Positions 45,578 through 56,455 of a DNA stretch of 64,000 nucleotides are shown in pieces. The first letter of the stretch is position 1. Every line of letters begins with the position of its first letter. The stretch is taken from NCBI GenBank assembly GCA_019095985.1, contig CM032664.1:28656871-28720870 (forward strand). The letters are read 5' to 3'. The stretch comes from Streblospio benedicti (taxonomy: Eukaryota > Annelida > Polychaeta > Spionida > Spionidae). The notes below the pieces were generated by a model. It was not told the DNA's origin and did no database searches. It worked only from the letters and a program-made list of their open reading frames with translations. The position numbers and the translations under genes are program-made.

Positions 45578-47187
45578 ATGAATAAACAAGCAGGTTGTTT
45601 GGCAAAGCAGATCCACCAATGTCTATCACGCCTGCATTCGTTCACGGACGGGCAGGTGCACATGGTCCGCATGGATTGGGACGCCATGCAAGAGTTGGTG
45701 TTGGACGTGCAGCCGAACGCTGGACCATTCGTGGGCGGCAGATTCCGCTTTACCGTGAGTGTCCCACCTGTACGCGCTAATATGAAATACTATGCACAAA
45801 CTATTCTATACCAAAAGTTAATTACCTCCATTTAGAAGATTAAAAATTGACTTCCACTGGTATTTATAAAGAGATGATCTTAGAAAAGAGATAACATGAC
45901 GGAAAATGATCTTTTTATAGAGGAGGTCTTTATTATAGGGATGGTCTTAATTGGAGCTTGGAGTATATGTTGTACGGTGAATTCATTATAAGTGGAGACA
46001 TTTTGAATGTTTAGATGAAATATAGTTCGAATCCTCCCCATATTAATACAGTAACTGAGAAACAAAATGTGTGCCACCACAAAAGCTAGAGTAATAAAGA
46101 AGATATGGCACCATTGTCAGTTGGGCATATGTTTTTATGAAGTGTCGTAACACCATTTTGTTTGCATGCTTTGCAGATTGGGTTTCAAGAGTCGTACCCC
46201 AATACTCGCCCAACACTGTCATGTGAAACACCCATCTTCCATCCAAACATCGACTCTGAATCAGACAGCGATAATATATGTGTGAGTTTACTGAGTGACT
46301 GGACTGCCAGCAATACCCTGGAGGATGTAGTGTTGGCTGTGCTTTATCTCATGCACCAACCCAACCTCGACGACCCTCTGGTTGAGTATAACAGTGAAAC
46401 TTTTGAAGAAAACACAAACAGAATTTACAGGGACAAGGCAAAACCTGTCGACGATGAAGGCGAAGAGATGGATGCAACTCTTGAATGGGATTTGGCAGTG
46501 AAATGGGACCTTTCCGCTGAGGAATATGATGTTCTTGGTGAAGCTGCAAAGGCAGAGTGGTTGTATAAGCTAGAGCAGGAAAACATCCAAGCCGAGATGA
46601 AGAGGTGGGAAATGGAGCAAGAAAAAAATGAGAGAGAGAAAGCAGAGAAAAGGAAAAAGAAAAGACAATTAGAGGAGGAAGAACAAAGACGTATACAATC
46701 AGAAAAAGATAAGGAAGAGCATGATCAAGAGATGCCAGTTGATGGTGATCAAACAGCTCTAGTTGGCGAGTTAGCCAAGACTGAAAGTGTTGTTTTGGAT
46801 TTAAATCAGCCATGCAAAATAAACTGTAGTGTTAGTAAACACAGGCTCCAGAAGTGTCATACTATGTTTGAACGTGACTTGGGACGTGACACTAATTCAT
46901 GGTGTGCAATGAGATCTAGAAATTTCTCAAGACCGGAAGGCACTCTAGATAAAGACTGCTTATCTTGTGCTGCCAGTTCAGGTCACGTGGTTCGTCGCGA
47001 GGAGGAAGAAATGGACTGTGAGGATGACGCGGCGAAAGGTGGAGCATGCGCGGCAGTTGCTCATGATGCCAGATTAACAGACAGTGATATTAAGATGGAA
47101 AGGTGCACGTATTCATTGACCAGTGATCAGAATAGTCATGATAAAACACAAATCAGTCTGAGGAGAGGCTTAACTTGTACATTTTGA
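45578..47187 (+). CDS. Divergent E2 ubiquitin/UBL-conjugating enzyme with long C-terminal extension
   Basis: Two exons, 45578-45754 and 46177-47187 (phase 0, GTGAGT/TTTGCAG), 395 aa. E2 enzymes carry ubiquitin or a ubiquitin-like protein on a cysteine and pass it on with an E3. UBC fold about residues 8-150: PNAGPFVGGRFRFTI (family PY.GG.F.F), YPNTRPTLSCETPIFHPNI with HPN at 81-83, catalytic NIC at Cys94, then DW and LEDVVLAVLYLMHQPNLDDP. HPN and Cys are separated by an acidic insertion (SESDSDN), three residues longer than in UBE2M/UBE2F, the E2s it most recalls to me. Residues about 160-245 form a Glu/Lys-rich coiled coil; the remaining 150 residues contain several Cys and resemble nothing I know. 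Usual E2 length is 150-190, so more than half is extension. Substrate (ubiquitin or NEDD8) cannot be decided from sequence. Confidence 0.88.
45858..45970. repeat. GACCACC-family repeat, copy e (in the E2 intron)
   Basis: Minus-strand version of the family: AGAGGAGGTCTTTATTATAG and GGGATGGTCTTAATTGGAGC. It occupies a quarter of the single intron. Confidence 0.55.
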
Positions 47188-47490
47188 ACACCAATATAGT
47201 AGTAGTCGTGTAGTAGTAGGGATTGGATTGTGATGTAGATTATATGTATTGTGTTTTTGATATGTGGAGTAAAGCTCATGTTGAGTATGTGTGTGGCAAG
47301 TGTATGCATGCCATTATTATTATGAATGTGGTACTTTCAACGATGTTTGAATATTTGATTTGATTATCACTTCTATATTAGAATATGAAAAGTGGCATTC
47401 CAATATTCAATCTATTCGTTATATGTATTCGTCATAATTATATGTATTGGGCTTGGTACCGTTTTAGAAATAAAATATTGTCAAGATTAA
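47188..47490 (+). other. E2 gene 3' untranslated region (probable)
   Basis: Short 3' region ending shortly after the AATAAA at 47469. Confidence 0.5.
47469..47474 (+). terminator. Polyadenylation signal AATAAA (E2 gene)
   Basis: AATAAA 281 bases after the stop codon, followed by a T-rich tract (TTTTTCTTTTTTTTCT at about 47494) suitable as a downstream element. Confidence 0.65.
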
Positions 47491-48989
47491 AATATTTTTC
47501 TTTTTTTTCTCTGTCTTTGTTCAATACCAAACAAGTTCCTACTACTGTATTGATGTAGCTGCAGATAGGCTTTGGAACCCTACGCTTCAATTTAACTACA
47601 TCAAGAGACCGTGACCGGACTATAAAAACTCATTAGAATGGCTTTGATTGTAATGCGTAATAGGTAAGTTGTTTAGGAAGGTATTGATGTGGATGTAACC
47701 ATAAGAAATAAAGGCGGCGTGATAATTCAATGCAATTGATAGCTTCATTTAAAAGCAATGTTAGTAGAAATACATCTCACATGATGTTCAGAAATGCAAC
47801 ATCCAGTGTTGTACAAGAATTTTTTGGGAAAACAAAACAGAACAAAAAACAATAACAAAAACAACATCATTAAGCTACATGTAGTAAAAGCATGCTAAAA
47901 GCAATCTAGGGAGGGGTTGCTAAAGTGTCCCCAGTATGTCATGGATTAGAGAAAAAAGTTCTTTTTGTACCAAAATAGTTCAAGCTAAACATATCCAATG
48001 CGTTTTCAGGTGTGTGCTATAATATGAGATAACTTGTGAGTAGTAGGCACTTGAGATGTTTTAGTGTGATTTGATTCGAAAGAAGAACTCCTAAGCATGC
48101 TTTAAATTGACAAAATCGTCTGCAGATTTCGTGGCAATTGCTTTGAACTGCTGACACAACCTACGCAAACTAGTAAATTATGCATAGGTGTTGTATTATG
48201 AGGAGGGCGTGGGTGCGAGCGTATACACACGAGAGAGGGTTTCTGCAAGGCGGTGTATGAACTCTTGCTCGAGGAGTCTGCCTCGGTGCTAAACTATAAC
48301 TTTTGCACTTGGGGATTACAGCCTAACCTCAAAATTTGAAATATTTATCTAAAAGTCGTTGATTATATATACTTCAACTTAAAATATAGAAAACCAATTA
48401 TAATTTTTAATGTTTATTATACTAGGATATTATACATACCATTATTATAGTGTAACATATTTTAAATTGAACCTTTTTGCCATTGATAGTTTTCCTTGTC
48501 ATACATGTAATACATTTGAGGCCAGCAACTAATTATTGTACATGTAACACATGGGCGTCAATGGCAGATCCAGGTTTTTGGAAAAAAGGGGGGGGGCGCA
48601 CTTAAGGGATTTCATGGGTTTCATACGCGCGATCGATGGCGGACATGCCAAAAACCCTACGAAAATTAAGTATTTTGGTGGGAAAGGGGGGGGGGGGGGT
48701 TCCCTGCGCCGCTCTGGATCTGCCGATGGACGTTAAAATTTGAGAGGACTACATGTAAATCTCAAAACTAGATTTCTGAATGTTACCAGTTTTCTCCTTC
48801 AGGACCGTCATAGGACTCAAGTACAAAAGTTAATTTCAGTTTAAATTTTCATAAAGGTAGACTATATAATATATATAAGATATACGTAAGATATTTTATA
48901 CCACACAGGGAAAAAATAAGATGACTTTCTATCCACATTGAAGTATTTCTGTTTATCAACACACCCTATCAGACAGTGTAAATATAAAG
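47491..48989. other. Intergenic between E2 gene and LINE
   Basis: No gene recognised; contains one inverted-repeat element at 48555-48733. Confidence 0.6.
48555..48733. mobile_element. MITE-like element, 179 bp, TIR containing GGCAGATCCAG
   Basis: Left GCGTCAATGGCAGATCCAG and right (minus strand) ACGTCCATCGGCAGATCCAG pair. The interior has two G runs and GCGCACTT. A compact non-autonomous element resembling the GGATCCAG-ended elements common in animal genomes. Confidence 0.75.
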
Positions 48990-51900
48990 AGATCTGGGTA
49001 TACATTTTTCTGCTGTGGTCGGCCTAAAAGATGAGCCACGACAAGCTGGAGTTGGCTTTGGCTTTTGGTTAGTAACCACTATCTCAGTCCTTTGGACTCA
49101 ATTCCTCAGAGTGTCAACGAACGACTTATGTCACTTCGCCTACACCTAGAAGGTGTCTATGTTACATTAATTAGTGCATATGCCCCTACTATGACTCACA
49201 CAGACGAGACCAAATATCTTTTTTATGAGGAACTTGACAAGGTTCTGCAGTCTGTACCTCATTTAGACAAACTGATTCTGCTAGGTGATTTCAATGCCAG
49301 AGTTGGATGTGATTCATTTCAGCTCATGGGGTAGAGTGTTGGGTCGGCATGGAATTGGCAATATTAACTCCAATGGCCTCCTTCTCCTCACGGCATGTTC
49401 ACAGCATAAACTAGCCATTACTAACACCTTGTTCCAACAAAGCAGAGACAGGAAATCCACTTGGATGCACCCTCCTTCTTGACATTGGCACCCAATTGAC
49501 TTTACTATTGTACGTCAGTGTGATATCAATGATGTCCGTTTTACAAGATTTATGATACCATCAACCTGCTTCTCTGATCATCGCTTGCTACGGATCACAA
49601 CAGCATTCTCTTTAAAAGCACCCCAAAAAAGAGTAAGATCAGCTGCCCCCGCTAAGAAACTTGACGTGAAAAGACTATCATCATCTGATGAACTAGCAAC
49701 ACAGTTTCGTCAGTAGTGTCAAGAGGCTTTGGAAAAAATCAACAGAGAGGGGTTATCTGTTGATGATCACTGGAATGCTCTCCGAAATGCACTCCACAGC
49801 TCTGCAGTGAAAACAGTTGGTTTCCTGAAGCAAAAGCATCGAGATTGGTTTGACGTGAATAATTCCGATATCCATAGCTTCTGTCGAGATTGCATCAGGC
49901 CCCCATGAAATATGTGGGAGATAAATCATCCCAATCATTGAAAGACTTGTACATCTGCCTTAAAAGGGAAGTGCAGGCATGCCTAAGAGCCATGAAGAAC
50001 CAATGGTGGAAGGACCTCGCTGATGGAATGCAAGCTGCATATGATCAGAAAGACACCAAATCCTTCTATTCTGCTCTGAAAGCTGTGTACGGCCCTATAT
50101 CCCATGGAAGCTCACCTCTGTATGCTACAGATGGCCAGACCCATATCAAAGACAAGGCTGGCATACTTAACCGTTGGGCAGAAAACTTTAACTCTGTGCT
50201 AAATTCTGTGTCAACTATCTCAGACCAAGCTATTGATGAACTCCCCCAAAGACCCATCCACGAAGATCTAGATCGCCCTCCCACTGTACAAGAGACTCTC
50301 AAAGCTGTTAAGCAACTCTCATCAGGAAAAACAGCTGGATCAGATGGCTTACCTGCTGAAATATTCAAGCATGGTGGTAATCAAGTAGCAATGGAACTTA
50401 CACATAGCAGTTGTTCATTGCAATTTGGGATGTTGAAGCTGTTCCACAAGATTTTAAGGATGCCCTGCTTGTCCACCTCTTCAAAAACAAGGGCAATAAG
50501 TATGTTTGTGACAACCATCGCGGCATCTCGCTCCTAGTAATAACAGGTAAAATACTTGGCAAGATCATAATTAACTGCCTTGTAACCAGTCTACAGTGTT
50601 GTGAATGAGGTATACCCAGAAAGTCAATGTGGGTTCCGCGTGTGTTATGGTACTGTAGATATGCTGTTTTCTGCACGGCAAGTGCAAGAAAAATGCATAG
50701 AGTAGAATATGGACCTCTTCGTGGTGTTCATTGACCTCACAAAGGCTTTTGACTCAGTGGGTCGTGAAGGTCTATGGAAAATACTCCTCAAAGTTAGATG
50801 TCCCCCTCGTTTGATGAACACAATACGATCCTTTTATGATGGAATGATTTGTCGTGTTGTTGATCAGGGCTCTTTTTCAACACCGTTTGGCTCCATTGCT
50901 GTTCACAATCGTTTTTTATGTCATGCTCCATGATGCCTTCAAGGACTGCGACAAAGGGGTGATGATCAAGTTCAGAAGTGATGGGAGCATATTCAACCTA
51001 AGGCGTCTTCAGGCCCGTACCAAAACATCCTTAATGCTGATCCGAGATCTGCTGTATGCCGATGATTGTGCCCTAGTTGCACATTCATTTGAGGATGCCC
51101 TTACATCGTGGACCAATTTTCAAGAGCCTGTCGCAAGTACGGCCTGACCATCAGCATCAAGAAGACGGAAGTTCTACACCAGCCAAAACCAGGGCAACCT
51201 TCAAGCACCGAACCCATCAAGATAAATGGAGAGGAGCTGAAATGTGTAGATGAATTCCGCTATCTTGGAGGTATCCTTGCACAGAATGCCAAGATTGATG
51301 ATGAAATCACAGCACGCATTAGCAAGGCCAGTTCGTCTTATGGTCGGTTACAGCACAGGCTATGGTCAGATCATGGCATACGACTCAGTACAAAAATCCA
51401 GGTGTACAGAGCCGTGGTTTTGAGTACACTCCTTTATGCCTGTGATACATGGACTCAATACCAACGTCACATCAAACTTCTAGAGCAATTCCATCAACGT
51501 TGCCTTAGAAAAATATACAAGGTGTCTTGGACTGACGGAATGGCAAATACTGATGTGTTAGATCTCTGTGGTATATCCAGTGTTGAAGCCAATTCAATTA
51601 CGCTGGGCCGGACATTCGTCTTGCATGGGCGGTTAAAGAATTCAAGGCCCTTATGTTCGGTGAGCTGTCATCATGGAAACAGATCAATGGGAAAAAGCGG
51701 AAAAGATACAGAGCTGTGGTTTTGAGTACGACATTGCCCCTCAATGCCTGTGAGACCACTGCCATGGACCGCAATATGGCGTCACATCAAACTTCTAGAC
51801 AATTCCATCAACGTTGCCTTAACTGAAAATATGCTCCAAGGTGTCTGCTGACTGATAGAATGGCAAATACTGATGAGTTAGATCTCTGTGGTATATCCAG

Positions 51901-52383
51901 TGTTGAAGCCATGATAACGTGTGCTCAATTACGCTGGGCCGGACATGTAGTGCGCACGGGCCCAGAAAGAATTCTAAAGGCCCTTATGTTCGGTGAGCTG
52001 TCATCAGGAAAAAGATCACGAGGAGGACAGCGGAAAAGATACAAGGATGTGCTTCATTCAACCCTAAAAAGTTACGACATTGCCCCTCAATCCTTTGAGA
52101 CCACTGCCATGGACCGCACACTCTGGCGTAGCAGATGCACTGAGGGTTGCAGACTGTTCGAGGAAGAAAGAACTGCAAGATTAACTGAAAGACGAAGGCT
52201 CCGCCATGCTGCTGCTTCAAGTGCTCTACAAGTTGGAGGCTCGCCATTTGTCTGTGGAAACTGTCATCAGCCCTGTGCTTCACGCATTGGCCTGATCAGT
52301 CATCGCAGACATAAACATTAGACGCATATAGGTGCAGGAAACAAGACATTCATCGGGGATAAGTCAATCCATCATCATCATCA
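48990..52383 (+). mobile_element. Broken LINE (non-LTR retrotransposon), 5'-truncated
   Basis: Begins inside the APE-type endonuclease domain (ISAYAPTMTHTDE, then LILLGDFNARVG near 49285), continues with FSDHRLL at about 49570, and reverse transcriptase motifs: GKTAGSDGLPAEIFKHGG (50326), FKNKGNKYVCDNHRGISLL (50480), FVVFIDLTKAFDSVGREGLW (50718), LLYADDCALVAH (the catalytic YADD box, 51050), LGGILAQ (51267). It then runs LRWAGHVVR and KRSRGGQRKRYKDVL, and ends with a C2HH finger CGNCHQPCASRIGLISHRRH and stop at 52319. The 3' end is a short ATC repeat (52368-52383). The body changes frame several times (for example near 49330, 50400, 50600, 50900, 51130) and has in-frame stops (for example TGA at 49480-49482), so it is dead. 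Clade unresolved; the C-terminal finger and RWAGH block recall I/Nimb- or CR1-like LINEs. Confidence 0.9.
51409..52135 (+). repeat. Scrambled internal duplication in the LINE 3' part
   Basis: The block GAGCYGTGGTTTTGAGTAC.. recurs at 51409 and 51711, and TGGCAAATACTGATG..GTTGAAGCC at 51540 and 51859. Inside the extra copy are pieces homologous to downstream sequence: 51658-51710 matches 51991-52043, and 51728-51785 matches 52077-52133. The extra segment is thus a mosaic of upstream and downstream fragments, suggesting template switching during reverse transcription, or a later chimeric duplication. Confidence 0.75.
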
Positions 52384-53770
52384 AAGAGATTTGTCTGATT
52401 ACTTCACAAAATAGAGTGTGGAATGCAATTCGAAATTTCGAGTTCCATCACAGATCTTAATCTTTGAACCAAGTCTCTCCAAATGATAATATATTTGAAG
52501 ATATATATCTTTTGAGAGAAGTTTAATATAGAGATTTTTATCTCTTATATAGTGTTCATGAAATATCCACACTTTTGTATTGATTGTTAAGAAATTAAGA
52601 AAAAATTGAGTTTAAAAAAAAAAAATCAAAATGAATGAAAAATGAGCGATTAAAGAGATATAAACATTGTGTGGTACACTTTTCTAGATCATTAGGCCCT
52701 GTATAAAATTGGCGTGTGTGCACGTCTGCGCTAATGTGCCTTTTCTTGTTGGAATTACATATCCTGGTTTCACAGAGCTAGAGTCATGCTGCAGCCTGAG
52801 CTCATAACGTCATAACCTCCGTTGGAACTCTAGTTCCTCATGGCCTTCAAGTTTTGAGCTGAAAATAAATGCACGTTTTGTAAGGCGCCCCCCCCTCCCC
52901 ACGCCCTCGGGGCACAGACGACTTTTTGCGCTCTGGAGTGACGTTACCACGACTCGGCGTCCGATTACTTTTAAACTCATTGTGTTTTAATCCCTGGAGT
53001 CGGCAGCCTATATTGCCCACAAAACGTCTTGAAGGCAGATTTTCCATAGCGCCAGTGCATCACCAATATTTAGGATTGTTTGGGGGTTTGAAACCCAATA
53101 GCTTTCATTATATGTTATGGGCGTATATAATATGGGCCATTATAGATACCGCAATCCTAATGCTCAAGACTTTGAACCCATACCAAGGACACCAGCATGA
53201 AGTGTATGGATGAGCATCTTATAAGCATGGAAAGCTATTTAGCTACACATTTTTAGTAGATTATTTTGTGGAAAATAGAATAATCATACTGACCAACGTT
53301 TGTAAAAAGTAAGTGGGTATATTTTGGACATTACAGATGGTCTCATTTTGATAACATAATATTTCAGTCTTTTTCAGCATTGGTTGGAGACTTATAAGTA
53401 AATAATTTGGATTAGAAATTTTAAAAAATTGAAATTTATTTATTAAAAACGATATCATTTCAAAAAAGATATGCCACTCAATATTTGTACGGTTGGTCGT
53501 ATCTTATTTTCCTTCCAATGCATCATCAAAAGAGTATTATTACTGCCATTCTCGGGCGTAATCATTTCAAAATGTTCATCTTGCCAACACCACAAACGTG
53601 AAGGGAGCAGCGAAATTATAGGCTCATTTGAAACCCCGAAGGCAGAAAATCAAAGCATAGAAATTTATCACGTGAATGTGATTCTACATTCTGGTTTCTC
53701 CTTGTCCCATCCTAGAGTAATCACTTCATTAACAAGCGATTCCTATTCATTAAAATTCTGTTCTCGTGTT
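52384..53770. other. Intergenic downstream of the LINE
   Basis: No gene recognised. Contains a short stretch of higher GC around 52860-53060 with short C runs; no coding evidence. Confidence 0.55.
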
Positions 53771-54720
53771 GAAGGTGTCATTAAATTTTCACAGGATAAT
53801 TAGTCCATGCGATTTGGTATTGCACGGATTGGTAAAAATTGTCTGTAAACAAGTAACGTGTGCATGGCAACCAGTAAATTTCATTCTGATGTAAAATGTC
53901 GTTCGTATCTTGAAAACGTCTGTAGAGCTCCCATTAAAATTTGCGCAGAAGAAATCAGTATTAAAACACAGTCACTATTATGTCTAACAATTAAACTTAC
54001 ACAAATAGAAAAAAAATCATATTCTGTTGCATGTTAGAGCACATCAACCGAAAAAACACACACACTTGAGTGCAACTTTATTTTTCACATTTGCATAGAA
54101 AATTATACAATTACTCGGGATGGGAGTATTCAGCATCTGTAACAAAATGTGCCGCATACATTATAAGCCGTGCACGCACACAGCAAATAGAAATACACTT
54201 GTGCTTTCATCATGATACACTCATTAAATTTTCACGGCAAGTTTATGTAGATCTGGTGATAAAAATGGCCGGAACAAGAGTCAACCTACTATTTCCACTG
54301 TCGCGTTAAAATCCTCAGGAGTATTCAGAGACTAAAATAGTTTGGACGCAAAAAAGTGCTCTTCTCTGGAAAGTGTCATTAAATTGCCATGATTATTGGG
54401 AGCAGCAAAATGACGTTGGCACAAACAAACTTACAAGTCACACATAGCACATACACCATAGATAAAATTCTAATGCGAAATGTGCTTAAATTGAGCTGTC
54501 ATCTTGGAGTTGTTTATGTCAACATTAATCAGATTTACCCAGGGGCTGAACTTGCCTGAAAATATAGCCTGAAGTAGACTCTGAGCACAGAAAAAACTGC
54601 ATTGTAAACTCCTACTTTCATCTTGAAACCGTCATTAAATTTTAAAGACAACATTAGTCAGGATTATGCAGGGTCTGATAAAAAATGGTGTGGGCACAGC
54701 CAAAACCGCATAGCGCGCCA
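53771..54720. repeat. Possible highly diverged tandem array, about 130-155 bp period
   Basis: The core TCATTAAATTTTCAC or a variant appears at about 53778, 53931, 54075, 54221, 54376 and 54632, with a weaker occurrence near 54485-54510. Units share a following ATTAGTC.GATT-like block and a CTGATAAAAATGG-like block (54257, 54677), and several end with CTTGAAAACGTC-type sequence (53909, 54622). I read it as an old satellite-like array with units strongly diverged; the period was judged by eye. Confidence 0.45.
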
Positions 54721-54741
54721 ACCAGGGTGCCATTTGCTTGG

Positions 54742-54747
54742 TATAAA
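54742..54747 (+). promoter_or_regulatory. Candidate TATA box upstream of the LRR gene
   Basis: GGTATAAAGC in a locally GC-richer context. A 5' untranslated exon could run from about 54770 to 55329, where CAG|GTACAT is a possible donor, and splice to the acceptor CTTTTGCAG ending at 56346. Speculative. Confidence 0.3.
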
Positions 54748-56346
54748 GCAAGTGAGTAGTGCGAAACTTGCTGTGAGGGTAGATCGATAAAGGGAGCTGT
54801 CTGTCGTTCGCTGCTTTGCCACTCTGCTCGGCACCCTTCTTTTCTACCTACTTCTTTGAAATACACATGCTCCGATACAGGGTGAGGCCAAATCAAATCT
54901 GTGGAGATGGAATAGTAGAACCTGTGACAAGAGTGAGTGAGTAATCTAAAGAGAACGTGGTGTGTTAAATCGTTTGGATATATGAGGAACAGCTTCAGCA
55001 ATACAAGGTAACTGTAAACATAAGAGTTTTGAGTATTGAGATGTAAAAAAAACCTCGGCGAAAGTCTGTGTATATTGTAGTATTGCCTTGATGTGTCACA
55101 TGTGATGCTTGCTTGCCAAATGAGGTCTACTGTTGTGGGGAATAAGAGAAGATTGGATTGGCTTTCTGACGAAATTGGCTTGTTGCTTAATTCGAATATG
55201 ATTGGGAGTTCAGTCGGATGGGAATTGAGTAAAGTATGGTGTGTACAGAGCTTGAATATATATGCACAGAGCATGGCCCTGCTAATGGAGTTGTTTGCCA
55301 TCTGGCTTTATGTTGTCGCCACCAAACAGGTACATTTCGTGCTATCACATTATTACTCACTGGTTGTTGCATGCTTGTGTAATGTATACACTATGCAGTA
55401 CACCATTAGTTGTAACTTTATACGTGTAGTTTCTCACCTAAGCTTTGACCTGACACTTACGAATGTTGAAGCTTAACTAGTCTTGGTATTGTAGCAATTG
55501 CCCATTAACACATTGTCTTATCACAAACGTGTTTTAAAACTGTAAATCATTTTACCCCGCGTATATAGCTCATTTACCGCGAAATAAAAATTGAGGGTGC
55601 ACATTCGTTACTGTCAGACTGGGGTTTGCAAGAGCTGTACGTAATCTGATATGCATCCATGGGCTAATCAATATTGCAAACACTTCGTTTTCCTACACGA
55701 AGGTTCCGTTCAATCCAGTTAGTGCTACTAACTCATCTTTTATAGTGAATGAATCGAGATTTATGATTCATGAGACTGTCAGAGACAGGCTTCTAATTTT
55801 AGAGCAGGATCGTATGGCCCGATAAGAAAGTGCGCAGGCGGGAAATTAGCTACTAGCACTTTATGTGGACTTTGTTTATAATAACGAGGACAGACAGTTT
55901 ATGGCTTCCCCTCTCCGTGTCGGTTATGTCCAGTACATAACGTCACGATTCAAGATAAATTTGAATTACTAAGGTGTAAGATGATTTTGTGCTGTACATA
56001 GTGGTTCTCCTAATATCAAGAATAAAAGGAATGAACTTTGAGCTTTTCTGTGTAAAATTTTATGAGATCTCCAAATGCAGAAATCAATAGCCCTTCAAGC
56101 ATATCAATGTGATGGCATAAACTGAAAAGAACTTTGTGATAAAAATATTCAAATGAAAAGAGATCCTCAACACAATTTCAACAATGGCATACAGTGCACA
56201 TACGCTTATATAGCGCACATACACATGCATATAGTAAACGTTTATCATACCAGCCATCTCAATCCCAATCTCTACGTACACGTGCACATGTAATTCCCCC
56301 ACGATAATAACATGTAATGTTATTTCTGCTTTCCGGTCTTTTGCAG
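54748..56346. other. Upstream region / possible 5' UTR exon and intron of the LRR gene
   Basis: No recognised coding sequence. Open frames exist on both strands near 54654-55476 but encode nothing familiar. Fits a leader exon plus a 1 kb intron, though a plain intergenic reading is equally possible. Confidence 0.35.
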
Positions 56347-56455
56347 ATCTGCCACAGCTGATTACCTCGAACGATTGGGAGAGTATCTAGAAAGTCATTA
56401 ATAACTGCAGGAAAAATCAATGCATCAACCACTGTTCCGAGGTGATAGCATCAAC

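Noticed and set aside
46349-46813. Minus-strand 154-codon frame opposite the E2 exon 2
   Set aside because: Shadow of the Glu/Lys-rich coiled coil; its Ser/Leu/Phe-rich sequence is the complement of GAR/AAR codons.
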